Assembly: GCA_027704905.1 (NCBI GenBank)
Contig: CM051020.1
Coordinates: 14,303,955-14,367,954 of the forward strand
Direction: 5' to 3'
DNA from: Muraenolepis orangiensis
Lineage: Eukaryota; Chordata; Actinopteri; Gadiformes; Muraenolepididae
Length of the DNA stretch: 64,000 nt
Shown: positions 10,484-21,120 of the stretch, in pieces
Layout of the letters: each line of letters starts with the position of its first letter
Numbering within the stretch: position 1 is the first letter of the stretch
Made by a program: the position numbers and the translations under genes
The notes under the pieces: model-generated
The model's input: only the letters and a program-made list of their open reading frames with translations
Told to the model about the DNA's origin: nothing
The model's database searches: none

Positions 10484-11295
10484 GTTTAAGTGGAATGCCA
10501 ATTACGATTTAAGATCCTTTAGGGAAATGGGGCAAAGGGGACTTAAGATTTTTTATTGTTGCTTTTTTATAAGATGAAAAAGAAAAGTACTTAAAATATA
10601 GCTTATACTTTATTTATATGTACACTACCTTGTTGAACTGAATACAATACGGTATATTTCCTTAACATTCTTCATGTATGTAACGGTGACAAGGAGTGTT
10701 TAAATGAGGACCAATGAGCAGTCCGAACTCGCAATATTGGAGAGAGACGTTTGTCACAAGTTTGGTCTCAAAGACTAAATGTGTCGTTAAATGCACCGTA
10801 GCTTTAAGCAATCCTTGAGCCAGCGTGAATGCATACGGACTGCAAGATCAAATCGACCATTTCCACAGGTCAATTGTGTCACAATCCACAATAGTGCTTC
10901 AAAGAAAGTACTTTAAAAGGCGTTCGGGTTGTAGGTTGAACATAACATTCAGAATAATAAAGATGGGTGGCCACCTGCAGAGGCTGGGGCTTCTGGGAAA
11001 GGGCAGGTGATTTAAAGTGCTTTAATTTAAGCTATTGAACTTGTATGCACTTTAAACAAGATCGCTTGTACCCCGTGTGGCATACGACAGGGTTTCAGAA
11101 AATAATTTTCCCCATTGGATTAACAAAGTATATCATAATTAGTAGTACCAATACGAGAGACATGCAAGCACCCACACACTCACAGAGACAGAGACAGAGA
11201 GACACATACACCAAGAATAAATGAACGCACACCACACAGAATCATCTCCATCACCGTTTTGTCGTTATCGCGTGGGCTGGCCGCCAAGGCCCGTC
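10484..11295. other. 3' flank of B3GNT3-like copy 1, no gene seen
   Basis: Moderately AT-rich sequence that recurs behind all four glycosyltransferase copies. The stretch 10380-10745 is missing behind copies 3 and 4. The atcgcttgta at 11061-11070 is the empty site for the SINE found behind copies 3 and 4. A short (ca)/(ga)-rich patch lies at 11161-11210. This probably includes the 3' untranslated region of the gene, but I see no clear AATAAA on the minus strand. Confidence 0.5.
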
Positions 11296-12408
11296 TCAAG
11301 GCCAGGTGGAGTTGGACCAACACCTCAGTCCGGGGTCATGGACTTGGTCCCACAACACGTACAGCTGCTGGGGCATAAAGCGGTGCACCATCAGAACATC
11401 CTTGTAGTAGCACGGGTCATGAGGGTCCACTTTGGACGAAGGTATGCGCAGCCCACCGGGATTCACGCCCATGTGGCCGGAGGGTCTGAGCCCCGCCTGG
11501 GCCAGGCACATGCCCATGTAGGCGTCATCGATGGGATGCAAGGGGACGGACCGGGACATGTTGCGCAGCACTCTGGCGGTGTGGCCGGACAGCAGGTAGC
11601 CTCCGCCGCTGCAGTACGCTGGGTAGGAGTCCGACTCCTGCACCTGAACGGGAACAAAGTACTTGTTTAGCTCGCGGCTGGGCCCCGTCCCCTCCACCAG
11701 GTTGCCCACGAAGAGGTGCTTGTCCCCGCCAGGCTCTCCGTGGACGTCCTGGAGGTACTCCACCATGTTGTCCGTGTGGGCGAAGATGTCGTCGTCGCCA
11801 TTGAGCAGGAAGCGCACGCGGGGACAACGGTCGTCCAGCCACTCCAGGAAGAGCACCTGTTTCAGGGTCAGGTTAATGAAGGACTCCTGGAAGTCCCACT
11901 GGAGGACGTCGCCGTGCTGCCGGTGCTCCACCTCCAGAAGCTTGTTCATCCGACGCTTCTCCAAGCCGGCGCCCGTCGTGCCCGAGATGAACACCCTGCG
12001 GATCCAGAGGCCCTTGTGCTGCCGCTCCTTGGCCCAGGTCTCCCGCAGGACCACCCTGCGGTCGAAGTTCTCCGGCGGGGACTTGATGACCAGCAGGAGG
12101 AAAACGCCCGAGGACTCGGCCTCTCCGCCACACTTGTCGGGGAGGTCTAGCAGCATGGGGAAGTACTTGCAGTGCCGGTAGTACATAAAGTTCTGGAGGC
12201 GCTCGGGGAGGTCCGAGAAGCCGGTGACGTTGACCACGGATGTGTTCCGGAAGCATGGGGGCCCGAGGTAGGGAGGGCGTCTGGAGACAGCGTACTGCCT
12301 CTCACGACCAAGGATGGCGTCGGGGAGGAGCTGTCTGGTCCAGAGCAGGAACAGCACCAGGCACAGGGCAACCGTGAGAAGGAATTCTATCCTCCTTGTC
12401 ATCATCAT
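11296..12408 (-). CDS. b3gnt3-like: B3GNT3-like beta-1,3-N-acetylglucosaminyltransferase, copy 1
   Basis: 370 codons in one exon. Residues 8-23 form a hydrophobic signal anchor after a short basic cytosolic tail, as in type II Golgi enzymes. A stem follows (about 25-75), then the GT31 domain (about 100-345). Visible family features are FLLLVIKS (103-110), RRVVLRETW (117-125), LLNGDDDIF with the metal-binding DDD at 205-207, YCSGGGYLLS (265-274) and HPIDDAYMGMC (291-301). Sequons lie at N55, N60, N179, N283 and N366. The family transfers GlcNAc or Gal in beta-1,3 linkage onto glycans in the Golgi; the layout most resembles B3GNT3 (mucin-type and L-selectin ligand extension in mammals), but acceptor specificity is inference. 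The start is the first of three ATGs. Private changes relative to the other three copies include GNLVEG and PSRE near 235-246. Confidence 0.93.
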   Translation of the reverse strand: MMMTRRIEFLLTVALCLVLFLLWTRQLLPDAILGRERQYAVSRRPPYLGPPCFRNTSVVNVTGFSDLPERLQNFMYYRHCKYFPMLLDLPDKCGGEAESSGVFLLLVIKSPPENFDRRVVLRETWAKERQHKGLWIRRVFISGTTGAGLEKRRMNKLLEVEHRQHGDVLQWDFQESFINLTLKQVLFLEWLDDRCPRVRFLLNGDDDIFAHTDNMVEYLQDVHGEPGGDKHLFVGNLVEGTGPSRELNKYFVPVQVQESDSYPAYCSGGGYLLSGHTARVLRNMSRSVPLHPIDDAYMGMCLAQAGLRPSGHMGVNPGGLRIPSSKVDPHDPCYYKDVLMVHRFMPQQLYVLWDQVHDPGLRCWSNSTWP

Positions 12409-12440
12409 CCTTATTACTCTGCAATGGTAAAAACAAGTGG
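12409..12440 (-). other. Splice acceptor immediately 5' of B3GNT3-like copy 1
   Basis: On the minus strand a pyrimidine-rich run (ttgtttttaccattgcag) ends in AG at 12420-12419, followed by 10 bases and the ATG. The same acceptor precedes copies 2, 3 and 4 (near 32034, about 49053 and about 56345). It implies a non-coding upstream exon, as is usual for GT31 genes with a single coding exon. I could not locate the first exon or a promoter. Confidence 0.7.
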
Positions 12441-12967
12441 ATAACTGTTAGAATATAACTATATGACTAATAAGCAGGCTTAAATAATCAACTCACTTTA
12501 CAGTAGAGAGCAGAGTAAGACACAAAAACATTACAAACACAAGATGATACACAGAATACTTTAATAGGATGCAGAAAGTGACGAATAAGGATTTCAAGGA
12601 TTTATTTTAATATGTTTCAAAACATGTGACCGAGAATGAAATGCCTTTATTTTAATTATGAATGGTACAATTTCTCCTACAAATACATTTTCTAAATATT
12701 TGCCATATTAATATTAGCAGTTTATAAATACTTTGACCCCCACAATCACATACGTAATCAATAATTTTTAGGGATCTAGATACATATTCTGCGAATCTAG
12801 ATAAATATTCATTGGTGGCAAGAGGGTGTCATGGGAGACTTTATATTTCCTTGGGAAAGCCGCCAAATGAAGATATTTTAACAAACAACTTTCATTATTG
12901 TCAAAGTCAAAAAGTGTTGCGTTTTCTAAATCTTCAGAAGACAGAAACCACCATCTTTAAATACAGT
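12441..12967. other. 5' intron/flank of B3GNT3-like copy 1
   Basis: AT-rich, non-coding, and conserved ahead of all four copies (bases near 32060, 49080 and 56370). No reading frame or recognisable element is seen. It lies between the splice acceptor and the CCTAGG minisatellite. Confidence 0.5.
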
Positions 12968-13385
12968 TGGACCTAGGAGACTTGAGGCCTAGGAGACGAG
13001 GAGACCTGGGACCAAGGAGACCTGGGACCTAGGATACCTGGGACCTAGGTGACCTGAGACCTGGAACCTGGGAGTCGAGGAGACCAGGGACCTAGGAGAC
13101 ATGGGACCTAGGAGACCTGGGACTCGAGGACACTTGGGACCTAGAAGACCTGGGACCTAGGGGTCCAGGAGACATGGGACCTAGGAGACCTGGGACCTAG
13201 GAGACCTGGGACCTGGGGGTAGACTTTGGACCTAGGAGACTTGGGACCTAGGAGTCCTGGGACTCGAGGAGACTTAGGACCTAGAAGACCTGGGACCTAG
13301 GGGTCCAGGAGACTTGGGACCTAGGAGACCTGGGACCTAGGAGACCTGGGACTTGGGGGTAGACTTTGGACCTAGGAGACTTGGC
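12968..13385. repeat. CCTAGG-rich 16-18-bp minisatellite, copy 1
   Basis: Imperfect tandem units of the form gacctaggagacctgg with variants (acttgggac, gggggtagactt). Many units contain the palindrome CCTAGG. The array stands about 560 bp upstream of the gene start, probably in its 5' intron or promoter region. It recurs ahead of copy 2 (about 417 bp) and, shortened to about 277 bp, ahead of copies 3 and 4. Confidence 0.9.
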
Positions 13386-14541
13386 TCAAGTCTCAGGCTG
13401 GTGGGATCTTCCCATACCCAAAAATAAAGTCTCTGACACCAATGTACACACACAATGTAGTCGAACATGAAACCATGCCTGTCAGAGGAAAGCAGTTGAT
13501 CTGGTTTCTAATGGATCACCAGGTAGGTCTAAAATACGTAGTATTTGGAAGCAAGTCCATAGGTTAAGAAATAATATATTAAGTCAACCATAATAAACAC
13601 CAAAAAGGGAAGCATATAAACCCTAAATGGTTTGTTAAATACACAGCAAGTTTAACTACCAGGTCACATGGGCAGGTAAGTGCATTAACACTGAATTTGT
13701 TCAAAAACCATAGACCCACTGCAAGCCCACCGTTTCTCCCTCAAGTTCTTTCACACCAGCAACATGTGGTGTCCATGGATCACATGTTGACCAACATGAT
13801 ATTGTGAAGTCCCATTGGGGGACTATATACCCTCCCACAGCAGTCTGTTCCAGACGACTTATAATACTAACTAATACTTACTAACTAATAACTTATAATC
13901 TTCGTTTTTATTAAATGTTTCATGTTTTCAGCTTTAAAATAAATAAATACATAATATAAATAACACACTATGGCCCTTTAATTAAGAGTTGTCTTTCACG
14001 CCCGTCACTCCCTTTACTCTTAAGTGTGAGCAAGTTTTTTCATGTTTTTTCATACTGCCGGTTATCGCATGAAAACGGTGATATATTTAACACATTTTAT
14101 ATTCAAAGTTAATCCAATTTACATTCTTCAAAAATGTATATGGATTTCATTTTAAGAAGAAAATATATACTTTTTTCAGACATACCCATGTTTTAAGGAG
14201 AAAGGATGATGTTTAACAAGGAACGATGTTGCCTTGACACTTACATTCATTGCAATGTTTCCATCAAAGCCCTCGTTCGATGCACTCTAGATTTCAGAGA
14301 GTGCATATTCCATAATCATGATAGTAACCCAAAATAGCGACACCAACTATACATGAGAGTATTCCTTGCTTACCTCGAGAAAGGACCACCAGGCATGTCA
14401 TCGGTTCCTCTGTACACCACATATGTAGCCCAACCTATGTATTACTTTTCTTAGTACCTTGTTGAAGTACTCAAATAAAATAAATGACAACTGCACAGGT
14501 CAGACGCACCTGCCAATTGGTGTCATTTTTGAACAAGGAAG
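13386..14541. repeat. Duplicated upstream block U, copy 1 (no gene seen)
   Basis: Non-coding AT-rich sequence shared with 33001-34480 and 57151-58905 and truncated at 49932-50097. It ends here at about 14541, after which the single-copy spacer begins. Short open frames in it are not conserved between copies. It is also distantly similar to block D (35155-36485), which suggests an older internal duplication. Confidence 0.6.
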
Positions 14542-14597
14542 TAACAAGGTGTGGTACTGGTAACAACCTTGTTGCCAGTTCTCCTACTAACTGTCAT

Positions 14598-15110
14598 TGT
14601 CACGAACAGTAGGACTCAAATGCACGACCCAGGAGACAGAGGTAAAGTACGAGAAAATACTTTATTCCATAAAAAAATGTCCTCAGTATGAGGATCAAAA
14701 ACTAATTATCACAATTTCGCAACTAAGGTGGTCAGAAAATAAACTGAAAATAACTTGAGGAAAAATGGGGAACAAATCGTACTGGAACATAAACTCGGGA
14801 GCATGAATCAGGCTTGAAACAAGAGAGATAAACGGTGGTACGCGGGCTACTGACATCACGACAGAACAAGACGAACTGGCACCAGACAAAGGGGGAAACT
14901 GGAGAATATAAACATGAGGTAAGGAACAGGTGGAACCAATCAGGGGCGGGGCTGACACTGACGAGGGCAGGGACACACACCTGGGACAGGGAGTCAAGGG
15001 ACCTGGAATGAGACACAGATGGTGAGGACCAAAATAAAACAGGAAGAGAGGAGACAAGACAAATATGACTTAATAAAACATGACCAGACTAACATTTCTG
15101 ACGAGACACA
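14598..15110 (-). mobile_element. Possible truncated Gypsy-like LTR
   Basis: Begins tgtcacgaacagtaggactc and holds actttattcc (a minus-strand AATAAA-type signal). It has the purine-rich composition seen in fish LTRs in reverse orientation. The expected far end (..tgaca) and a target duplication are not found, so it is either truncated or something else. Confidence 0.35.
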
Positions 15111-15213
15111 GTCATCGTGGTACAGAGTTCAGAGAGATGACAGCTGTCAGTTCATCATCTGGTATATTTCAATTCACATTCATATTCATATTCATATTTC
15201 AATTTCACGTTCG

Positions 15214-15738
15214 ACTCTGTAGGCTCCGACCACCGGGTGGTCTCTGTGAGACTGCGTCTGAGCCTGAGGGTCCCTAAGAACTCCCCGAGGCCCCGGCCCG
15301 ACTGGGAGGCCTTTGCAGGAAGCCCCGACCTCCAAGCCAGCTACACAGCGGAGGTGAGAGGCCGCTTGCTACAGCTGGCTGAGGAGCCTCGGCAGTACGG
15401 GCAGTTTCTAGCTGCTAACGAGGAAGCTACCAGGAGATGGGTGCCAACAAAGGGGAGACTCAAAGCCTCCCCTACATCCAGGCACCCTGAGGTTGTGAGG
15501 GTGCGGGCACGGATGGTGGAAGCGCGTAGAAGCTTTGAGAGGGAGAGGACCGAGGAGAATCGGGAGGTGTTGAACGAGGCCAAGCAACTACTGTTCAACA
15601 CCTACGACAGGATCAAAGGGGAGGAGCTGATGGAGAAGGTGAGGAAGGTGGAGGCAGTGCATGGCGAACGGCAGTATAAGGAGTCATGGAGGGTCATAAA
15701 TGAGATGAGTGGGCGTAAGAGGCCAAGGGAGGGTCAGT
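15214..15738 (+). pseudogene. LINE fragment: end of endonuclease and linker before reverse transcriptase
   Basis: The frame carries GSDHRVVSVRLRLSLR, holding the SDHR box that ends an APE-type endonuclease. It then carries the linker of a common fish LINE: DWEAFAGSPDLQ, LAEEPRQYGQF, FERERTEENREVLNEAKQLL, WRVINEMSGRKRP. No reverse transcriptase follows; the frame stops at 15762 after running into unrelated T-rich DNA. It is a dead internal fragment of a different LINE from those elsewhere in the window. Confidence 0.8.
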
Positions 15739-16430
15739 TGACGTTTTTTTTGTTGTTGCATTAAAGCCGTTTTGTCCCCTCTCATAGTCCATATAACCTA
15801 GGCGGTTCCCTCTCTGCGCTGTTCTCTCTCTGCTCAAACGCTCAGCCCGCCCCCTCTCTATGTGCACGCAGGCGCTCACACAACTTTCCATCAACATGGA
15901 GACGGACATAGTGCCGGTCGGTAATGTGGAAGGGCTAGTTTCAAAGACTGTTCTATGATTTGGAGATATTTGGGATTTCAGATGAGGAGCAAAGTGACGC
16001 CGTCTGTAAAAGCTGCTGCAGCCTCCAAGCCCTCTCTGCCCTGCACTCTGAAACCAGCCTCGTAACAAGCTTCATTTAGCAGGGTTGGGCCTCATGAAAG
16101 GAAACGTTCCATGTGGCACAATATAACAAAGGCGATTTTGTGTAGGAGCAGAGGTATGCCTATGTATTTAATATAGGCTATTTATTTTATGGATTTGGAT
16201 TATTTCAATGTACCTTTTCATTTACGTGTTAATATGTAGTGTGCAGCTGTATATTTTCTAAAAGGGAATGCCTGTTATTCTTGTGAATATGAGTTGTCTT
16301 CAAATAAAAGTACAATACATGTAGCAAATTTGCCGAATTTGTATAAAATACCGATATATCGTATATCGCGATGCAGCCTAAAAATACCGGGATATGATTT
16401 TTGGTCCATATCGCCCAGCCCTAGTGAGGA
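15739..16430 (+). mobile_element. Internally deleted hAT element with a residual first exon
   Basis: The right end reads gatttttggtccatatcgcccagccct, the reverse complement of the frequent fish hAT terminus CAGGGCTGGGCGATATGG. A plus-strand start near 15896 (METDIVPVGN...) is cut by a stop at about 15956; a neighbouring frame continues with EIFGISDEEQSDAVCKSC, resembling the first half of a BED finger. The remainder of the transposase is absent. The left terminus is not recognised. Confidence 0.55.
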
Positions 16431-16439
16431 CCAGTGCTT

Positions 16440-16643
16440 TTAATCATACTTACCCAACATTAGCCTATTCCGCCCACTTTTCGAGACGTATATGCTCTCC
16501 TTGTCAAAGTGCAAACTGCAGACATACACGCTACCCCTGAGTTTGTCTTTCGGGAAATTGTGTAAACTGAGGTACGGCTGTCTTTGTTTAGACGTTGAGC
16601 AGCCCGGTACACTACAATAACAGAGAGGAGAGGAGGCAGCCAT
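16440..16643 (-). pseudogene. THAP-domain remnant (P-element/THAP-type transposase or gene)
   Basis: 67 codons on the minus strand. They begin MAASSPLCYCSVPGCST and include LHNFPKD and VYVCSLHF, the first and last parts of a C2CH THAP zinc finger. The middle of the domain, with the conserved Trp, is missing between KLRGS and VYVCSLHF. No downstream transposase is visible. It could be the first exon of a transposon or of a captured gene, but the internal loss argues that it is non-functional. Confidence 0.6.
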
Positions 16644-16840
16644 AGTTTGTCACAAATCTGGGGTAACTACCGGAAGTAGGAGTGCAGTGCTCGGCGATCT
16701 TTAACGTTCTGGAAGCAGGAAGTGTGACATAGGCCTATTAAGACTGCTGAGATACAATACATTTCAATACAATATTCCATGGAACAGGGAGCCCGAGATC
16801 TCCACCCGACAGACCGGATAACCAGTTAGCTGCCTGACCA

Positions 16841-16889
16841 TATATATATACATATGAATGTGTATATGTGTATATATATAAATGTCTAC

Positions 16890-16922
<33 letters not shown>

Positions 16923-16955
16923 TCATATATATATATATATATGTATATATATACA

Positions 16956-17020
<65 letters not shown>

Positions 17021-17215
17021 GTGTGTATATGTGTTTATATATAAATGTGTATATATATATATATATACCCATTTATATATGTATATATATATACATATAT
17101 AAATACATATAGAAATGGGTATATGTATGTATATATATATAAAATAGGCATATATAAAATATAAACATATATAAAAGGGTATATATATATATACATATAT
17201 TAATGTGTATATATA

Positions 17216-17258
<43 letters not shown>

Positions 17259-17335
17259 ATATATATATAGATATACACACACATATATTAATGTGTGTGT
17301 ATATATATATATATATATTAATGTGTATATACTTC
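16841..17335. repeat. (TA)n/(TATG)n microsatellite cluster
   Basis: About 500 bp of almost pure alternating AT with interspersed tgtg and catat. All open frames in it (Tyr-Ile repeats) are artefacts. Confidence 0.95.
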
Positions 17336-17343
17336 ATGCTGAC

Positions 17344-17426
17344 CTGCCCAGGAAGTCGTCTTTATCCGGGTCTTCGTCGAACAGCTCTTTCTCCAGGTGC
17401 TGCCCTGAGACCTCGTACACCAGCGC
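17344..17426 (-). pseudogene. esyt2-like: E-Syt2-like exon e (C2A, second part)
   Basis: An 83-bp exon with AG at 17428-17427 before it and GT at 17343-17342 after it. It encodes LVYEVSGQHLEKELFDEDP followed by DKDDFLGR, the calcium-loop region of the first C2 domain of an extended synaptotagmin (membrane tether and lipid transfer protein at ER-plasma membrane contacts). It continues exon d in frame. No following exon is seen down to 12.4 kb. Confidence 0.8.
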
Positions 17427-17430
17427 CTGA

Positions 17431-17533
17431 GGGTCACATGACCCATGACATCATCAGCCAGGGTCACATGACTCATGACATTATTAGCCAGGGTCAAATG
17501 ACCTATGACATCATCACCCAGGATCAAGGTGTA
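17431..17533. repeat. Three-unit tandem repeat in E-Syt intron
   Basis: Three units of about 35 bp of the form cagggtcacatgacycatga followed by catcatcagc, each with a CRE-like tgacatca or tgacatta. It is intronic, and any regulatory role is unsupported. Confidence 0.75.
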
Positions 17534-17638
17534 GTACAAGGCGCTCTCGAACTATACATTTAAACGTGTACTACACTGAAATTACAAAGTTAAAGCGGGA
17601 CTATACATGCCTGTGCTCTTTGAGTGTTAAAACATCAC

Positions 17639-17815
17639 CTCAAACACCTGGTTCCACTTGGGGTGCAGGTTTCCCTTGATGGTGCGGCTCTGGAACAGCT
17701 GGGTTCCGATCTGAAGAATCCCGTACGGGTCCGACTTGGCCTTGATCAGACCCCCCAGGAACTGGTCCTTCCCCTCCAGGTCCTGGGCCTCCAGGAAGTG
17801 GATTCGGAGGATCCC
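17639..17815 (-). pseudogene. esyt2-like: E-Syt2-like exon d (C2A, first part)
   Basis: A 177-bp exon, exactly 59 codons, with acceptor tag (17818-17816) and donor GT (17638-17637). It encodes ILRIHFLEAQDLEGKD, KSDPYGILQIG and LHPKWNQVFE, the start of the first C2 domain. Length and splice phase match the family. It reads as E-Syt2-like rather than E-Syt1. Confidence 0.85.
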
Positions 17816-17867
17816 CTACGGAGATACAGCACCAACCATCAGTGCTTAAGCTAGCCTGTAAGATAGC

Positions 17868-18380
17868 TAGTCAGTAGTAGTATAGTAGTACTAGTAGTAG
17901 TGGTATCGTAGAAGTACTAGTAGTAGTAAAGTATATTAGTAGTACTACTCGGTTCTAGTAGTACTACTCGGTTCTAGTAGTAGTATAGTAGTAGTATAGT
18001 ATAGCGGTAGTATAGTAGTAGTATAGTAGTATAGAACTAGTAGTACTAGAAGTAGTATTCAAGATTCAAGATTAAAGAATTTTATTTGCCATTTGCAACA
18101 ATGTTGCAAATGGCCAATTGTACAATAGAAATAATTACTCCCCATTCCCTCCCGCAGTATGAAATTCTAGAACAATACTATAAAAGTAGTATAGTATAGT
18201 AGTAGTGTAGTATAGTAGTACTAGTAGATTAGATTAGATTAGATTCCAATGTATAAATTAAGTACAGAAAAAAATATTTAGCATCTAACCAGAGTGCAAA
18301 TGTTGCAGTAAAGTGCATGGTAATAAATAATATATAAACTAGTAGTAGTAGTATAGTAGTAGTTGTAGTACTAGTAGTAG
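17868..18380. repeat. (TAG)n-type repeats split by a LINE 3' tail
   Basis: Trinucleotide-like tagtagta arrays run at 17868-18057 and 18181-18380. Between them (18058-18180) lies a 3' tail of the same LINE family as at 2900 (ccattccctcccgcagtat, minus orientation). All are within the E-Syt intron. Confidence 0.8.
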
Positions 18381-18386
18381 TTCTAC

Positions 18387-18507
18387 CTTGGGCATGGGGT
18401 AGCGTAGCTGGCTCAGCTCCATGTCGCCCACTAGAGGGATGGTGATTCGGTTGGGGAGGACCAGGTAACTGAAGATGAGGTCCTGGATCACACTCTCTGA
18501 GAAACCA
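18387..18507 (-). pseudogene. esyt2-like: E-Syt2-like exon c (SMP domain end)
   Basis: A 121-bp exon (1 base + 40 codons) with acceptor ctctag and donor GT at 18386-18385. It encodes GFSESVIQDLIFSYLVLPNR and then PLVGDMELSQLRYPMPK, the C-terminal part of the SMP lipid-transfer domain. It joins exon b through a split Ser codon and exon d at Lys|Gly, both in phase. Confidence 0.85.
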
Positions 18508-18755
18508 CTAGAGGAGGAGAGAGGAGAGGAGGAGAGGAGAGGAGAGGAGAGGAGAGGAGAGGAGAGGGGAGGAGAGGAGAGGAGAGGAGAGGAGAGGAGA
18601 GGAGAGGAGAGGAGAGGAGAGGAGAGGAGAGAGGAAGGGGGAGGGGAAAGAGGGGAAAGAGAGGAGGGGGGAGGGGAGAGAGAGGAGAGAAGGAGGGGGG
18701 AGAGGGAAGAGAGAGGAAAGAGAGAGAGGGAGGGGGAGGAGAGAGGGAGGGGACA
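18508..18755. repeat. (GAGGA)n purine tract
   Basis: About 250 bp of nearly uninterrupted purines on the plus strand, with gaggagaggagagga-type units directly beside the exon c acceptor (pyrimidine on the gene's sense strand). Confidence 0.95.
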
Positions 18756-18950
18756 TAGGTTCATATGGGAACATCCCTCCAGGGGAACTCAGTGTGCAGA
18801 ACAACACATTCTAATAATAAAATGAAACATAAAACAATATGAGAATAACGACAAACAGATGAAAGAGGAGCAGAGGAGGTGCAGAGTGCATAAGACTTTT
18901 TTTCTTTTACTTTTATAGCAAAACACCATTTATATCAATCACACTTTGAT

Positions 18951-19054
<104 letters not shown>

Positions 19055-19394
19055 GTATGTATGAGGAAGTATTCATCTAAAGGTCTGTCCTTGGTTATTC
19101 ATCATCACCATCATCACCACCATCATAATTATCATCATCACCACCATCCTCACTATCACCATCCTCCTGTTTTCATGTTGGACCAGCAGACAGACACCAT
19201 CTCTATTGCCATTGTCAAAGGGATGTCTGGGTTAGCATGCTAGCAAGGGTAAACACGCTAGCAGGGGTTAGCATGATAGCGGGGTTAATGTTATCTAGAT
19301 TATTACATTGTAGGGTGAAGGATTAGACAGACAGACAGACAGACACACAGACACAGACACACACACAAACAAACACAGGTGTGGCTGAGCTCAC

Positions 19395-19450
19395 CTGAGG
19401 CCAGGTATGTCCAGAATGTTGGTGAGGCCTGTCCAGGTAATGTCCAACAG
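19395..19450 (-). pseudogene. esyt2-like: E-Syt2-like exon b (SMP domain)
   Basis: A 56-bp exon (18 codons + 2 bases) with acceptor cctag and donor GT at 19394-19393. It encodes LLDITWTGLTNILDIPGL. The split codon completes as Ser with exon c. It continues exon a in phase 0. Confidence 0.85.
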
Positions 19451-19806
19451 CTAGGAGGAGCAGGAGAAGGGGAAGAGGAGGAGGAGCAGGAGGAGGGGAG
19501 GAGGAGGAAAACGAGAGGAGGAGGAGCAGGGGAAGGAGAGGAGGAGGAGAGGAGGAGGAGAAGGAGGGGATGGGGAGAAGGAGAGGATGAGGATAAAGAG
19601 AGGAGGAGGAGAAAAACGAGAGGAGGAGCAGCAGGAGAAGGAGAGGAGGAGGAGGAGAAAGAGAGGGAGGAGCAGGAGAAGGAGGGGCAGGAGAAGGAGA
19701 GGAGGGGAGAAGCAGGAGAAGAAGAGGAGGAGGAGGAGAGGAGAAAAGGAGGAGGAGGGGTGGATGAGGAGCAGGAGAATGAGAGGAGGAGGAGGAAGAA
19801 GATTAG
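19451..19806. repeat. (GGAGGA)n purine tract
   Basis: About 350 bp of gag/gga-rich purine sequence in the E-Syt intron. The Glu/Arg-rich plus-strand frames it creates are artefacts. Confidence 0.93.
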
Positions 19807-19970
19807 GAGAGGAGTAATTGGTATGAAACACTACCACACAACAGGTAATCAAACACCACAACACAAACCCTGACCCGATTGTCTATTGTTCACAAGACCT
19901 GGAGCGGACTCACTAACACACGGGTCGACACCAAAGCGCTGAAACCATCCATGGGAGAGGAGGAGCTAAT

Positions 19971-20083
19971 ACAGAGTACTGTAGTGAATCTACTGCAGTA
20001 GAGTACTGTAGTACTGTGAATCTACTGCAGTAGAGTACTGTAGTACTGTGAATCTACTGCAGTAGAGTACTGTAGTACTGTGT
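19971..20083. repeat. 32-bp tandem repeat, 3 units
   Basis: Three units containing gtactgtagtactgtgaatc and tactgcagtaga. Confidence 0.85.
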
Positions 20084-20251
20084 AGCAGAGCTGGAATCTA
20101 ATCAGTATATTACTATTGATTGCTGGAACTGGTCTGATTTTACTGCTGGGAGAAATCCTGCTTAATGAGCTGTTCCTAAAATATAAATATATACTGTCAA
20201 TATGTTACAATACTGCAATAACTTAGAGTGCATGTTCTGAAATGTGTACTC

Positions 20252-20253
<2 letters not shown>

Positions 20254-20302
<49 letters not shown>
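20254..20302. repeat. (GA)n microsatellite
   Basis: About 24 ga units immediately ahead of the 32-bp minisatellite. Confidence 0.95.
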
Positions 20303-20305
<3 letters not shown>

Positions 20306-20776
20306 ACAGTAGGACTGATCAGAGGTTATACTAGAACACAGTAGGACTGATCAGAAGTTTGACTAGAACACAGTAGGACTGATCAGAAGTTCGACTAGAA
20401 CACAGTAGGACTGATCAGAGGTTCTACTAGAACACAGTAGGACTGATCAGAGGTTCTACTAGAACACAGTAGGACTGATCAGAAGTTCTACTAGAACACG
20501 GTAGGACTGATCAGAAGTTCTACTAGAACACAGTACTGATCAGAAGTTGTACTAGAACACAGTAGGACTGATCAGAGGTTCTACTAGAACACAGTAGGAC
20601 TGATCAGAAGTTCTACTAGAACACAGTAGGACTGATCAGAGGTTCTACTAGAACACAGTAGGACTGATCAGAGGTTCTACTAGAACACAGTAGGACTGAT
20701 CAGAGGTTCTACTAGAACACAGTAGGACTGATCAGAGGTTCTACTAGAACACAGTAGGACTGATCAGAGGTTCTAC
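20303..20776. repeat. 32-bp minisatellite (agaacacagtaggactgatc type)
   Basis: About 15 direct units: agaacacagtaggactgatc, then agaggttctact, with ag/gg variants and one unit missing gga. It lies in the E-Syt intron. Confidence 0.95.
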
Positions 20777-20834
20777 TTCTCCCAGTGCAATTAAGAAATA
20801 ATTGACTTGCAGAACCATGTTTAAATCCAAACCT

Positions 20835-21044
20835 GGAGGATTGAATCCTCTTTATTGGTCACATGTAAACAGTGAAATGAGTTCCTCTGCATTGAACCCA
20901 TCCTAGTTTGAGGAGCATTCTATACAGGGAGCAGTGAGGGGTCTGGTGCCTTGCTCAAGAGCACCTCGGCAGTGCCCAGGGACTTGAACCGGCCACCTTT
21001 CGGTTCCCAAGCCGAGTCCCAACGGACTGAGCTACTGCCGCCCC
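20835..21044 (-). mobile_element. tRNA-derived SINE (minus)
   Basis: The minus strand begins ggggcggcagtagctcagtc with an A-box-like and a B-box-like (ggttcaagtcc) segment. It then carries the body aggtgctcttgagcaaggca and the tail gaccaataaagaggattcaa. The body and tail match the SINE at 47413 and 54712, so they are one family with different tRNA-like heads. Confidence 0.85.
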
Positions 21045-21120
21045 ATGTAGGTCTGGTCAGATAAGTAAGGGCAGGTCATGTGATCAGTGGGTCGTGTGAC
21101 CAGGGGGTCATGTGACTCAC

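Noticed and set aside
11221..12181. Several frames overlapping the glycosyltransferase coding exon, on both strands (also in copies 2-4)
   Set aside because: High-GC coding sequence leaves other frames open; none resembles a known protein, while the GT31 frame does.
16738..17430. Tyr-Ile-rich open frames
   Set aside because: They are translations of the (TA)n microsatellite.
18339..18825. Ser/Leu/Pro- or Glu/Arg-rich frames
   Set aside because: They come from the purine tract; only the short E-Syt exon c within 18387-18507 is supported.
19379..19873. 164-codon Glu/Arg-rich frame
   Set aside because: It is a low-complexity purine tract without any non-repeat coding signal.
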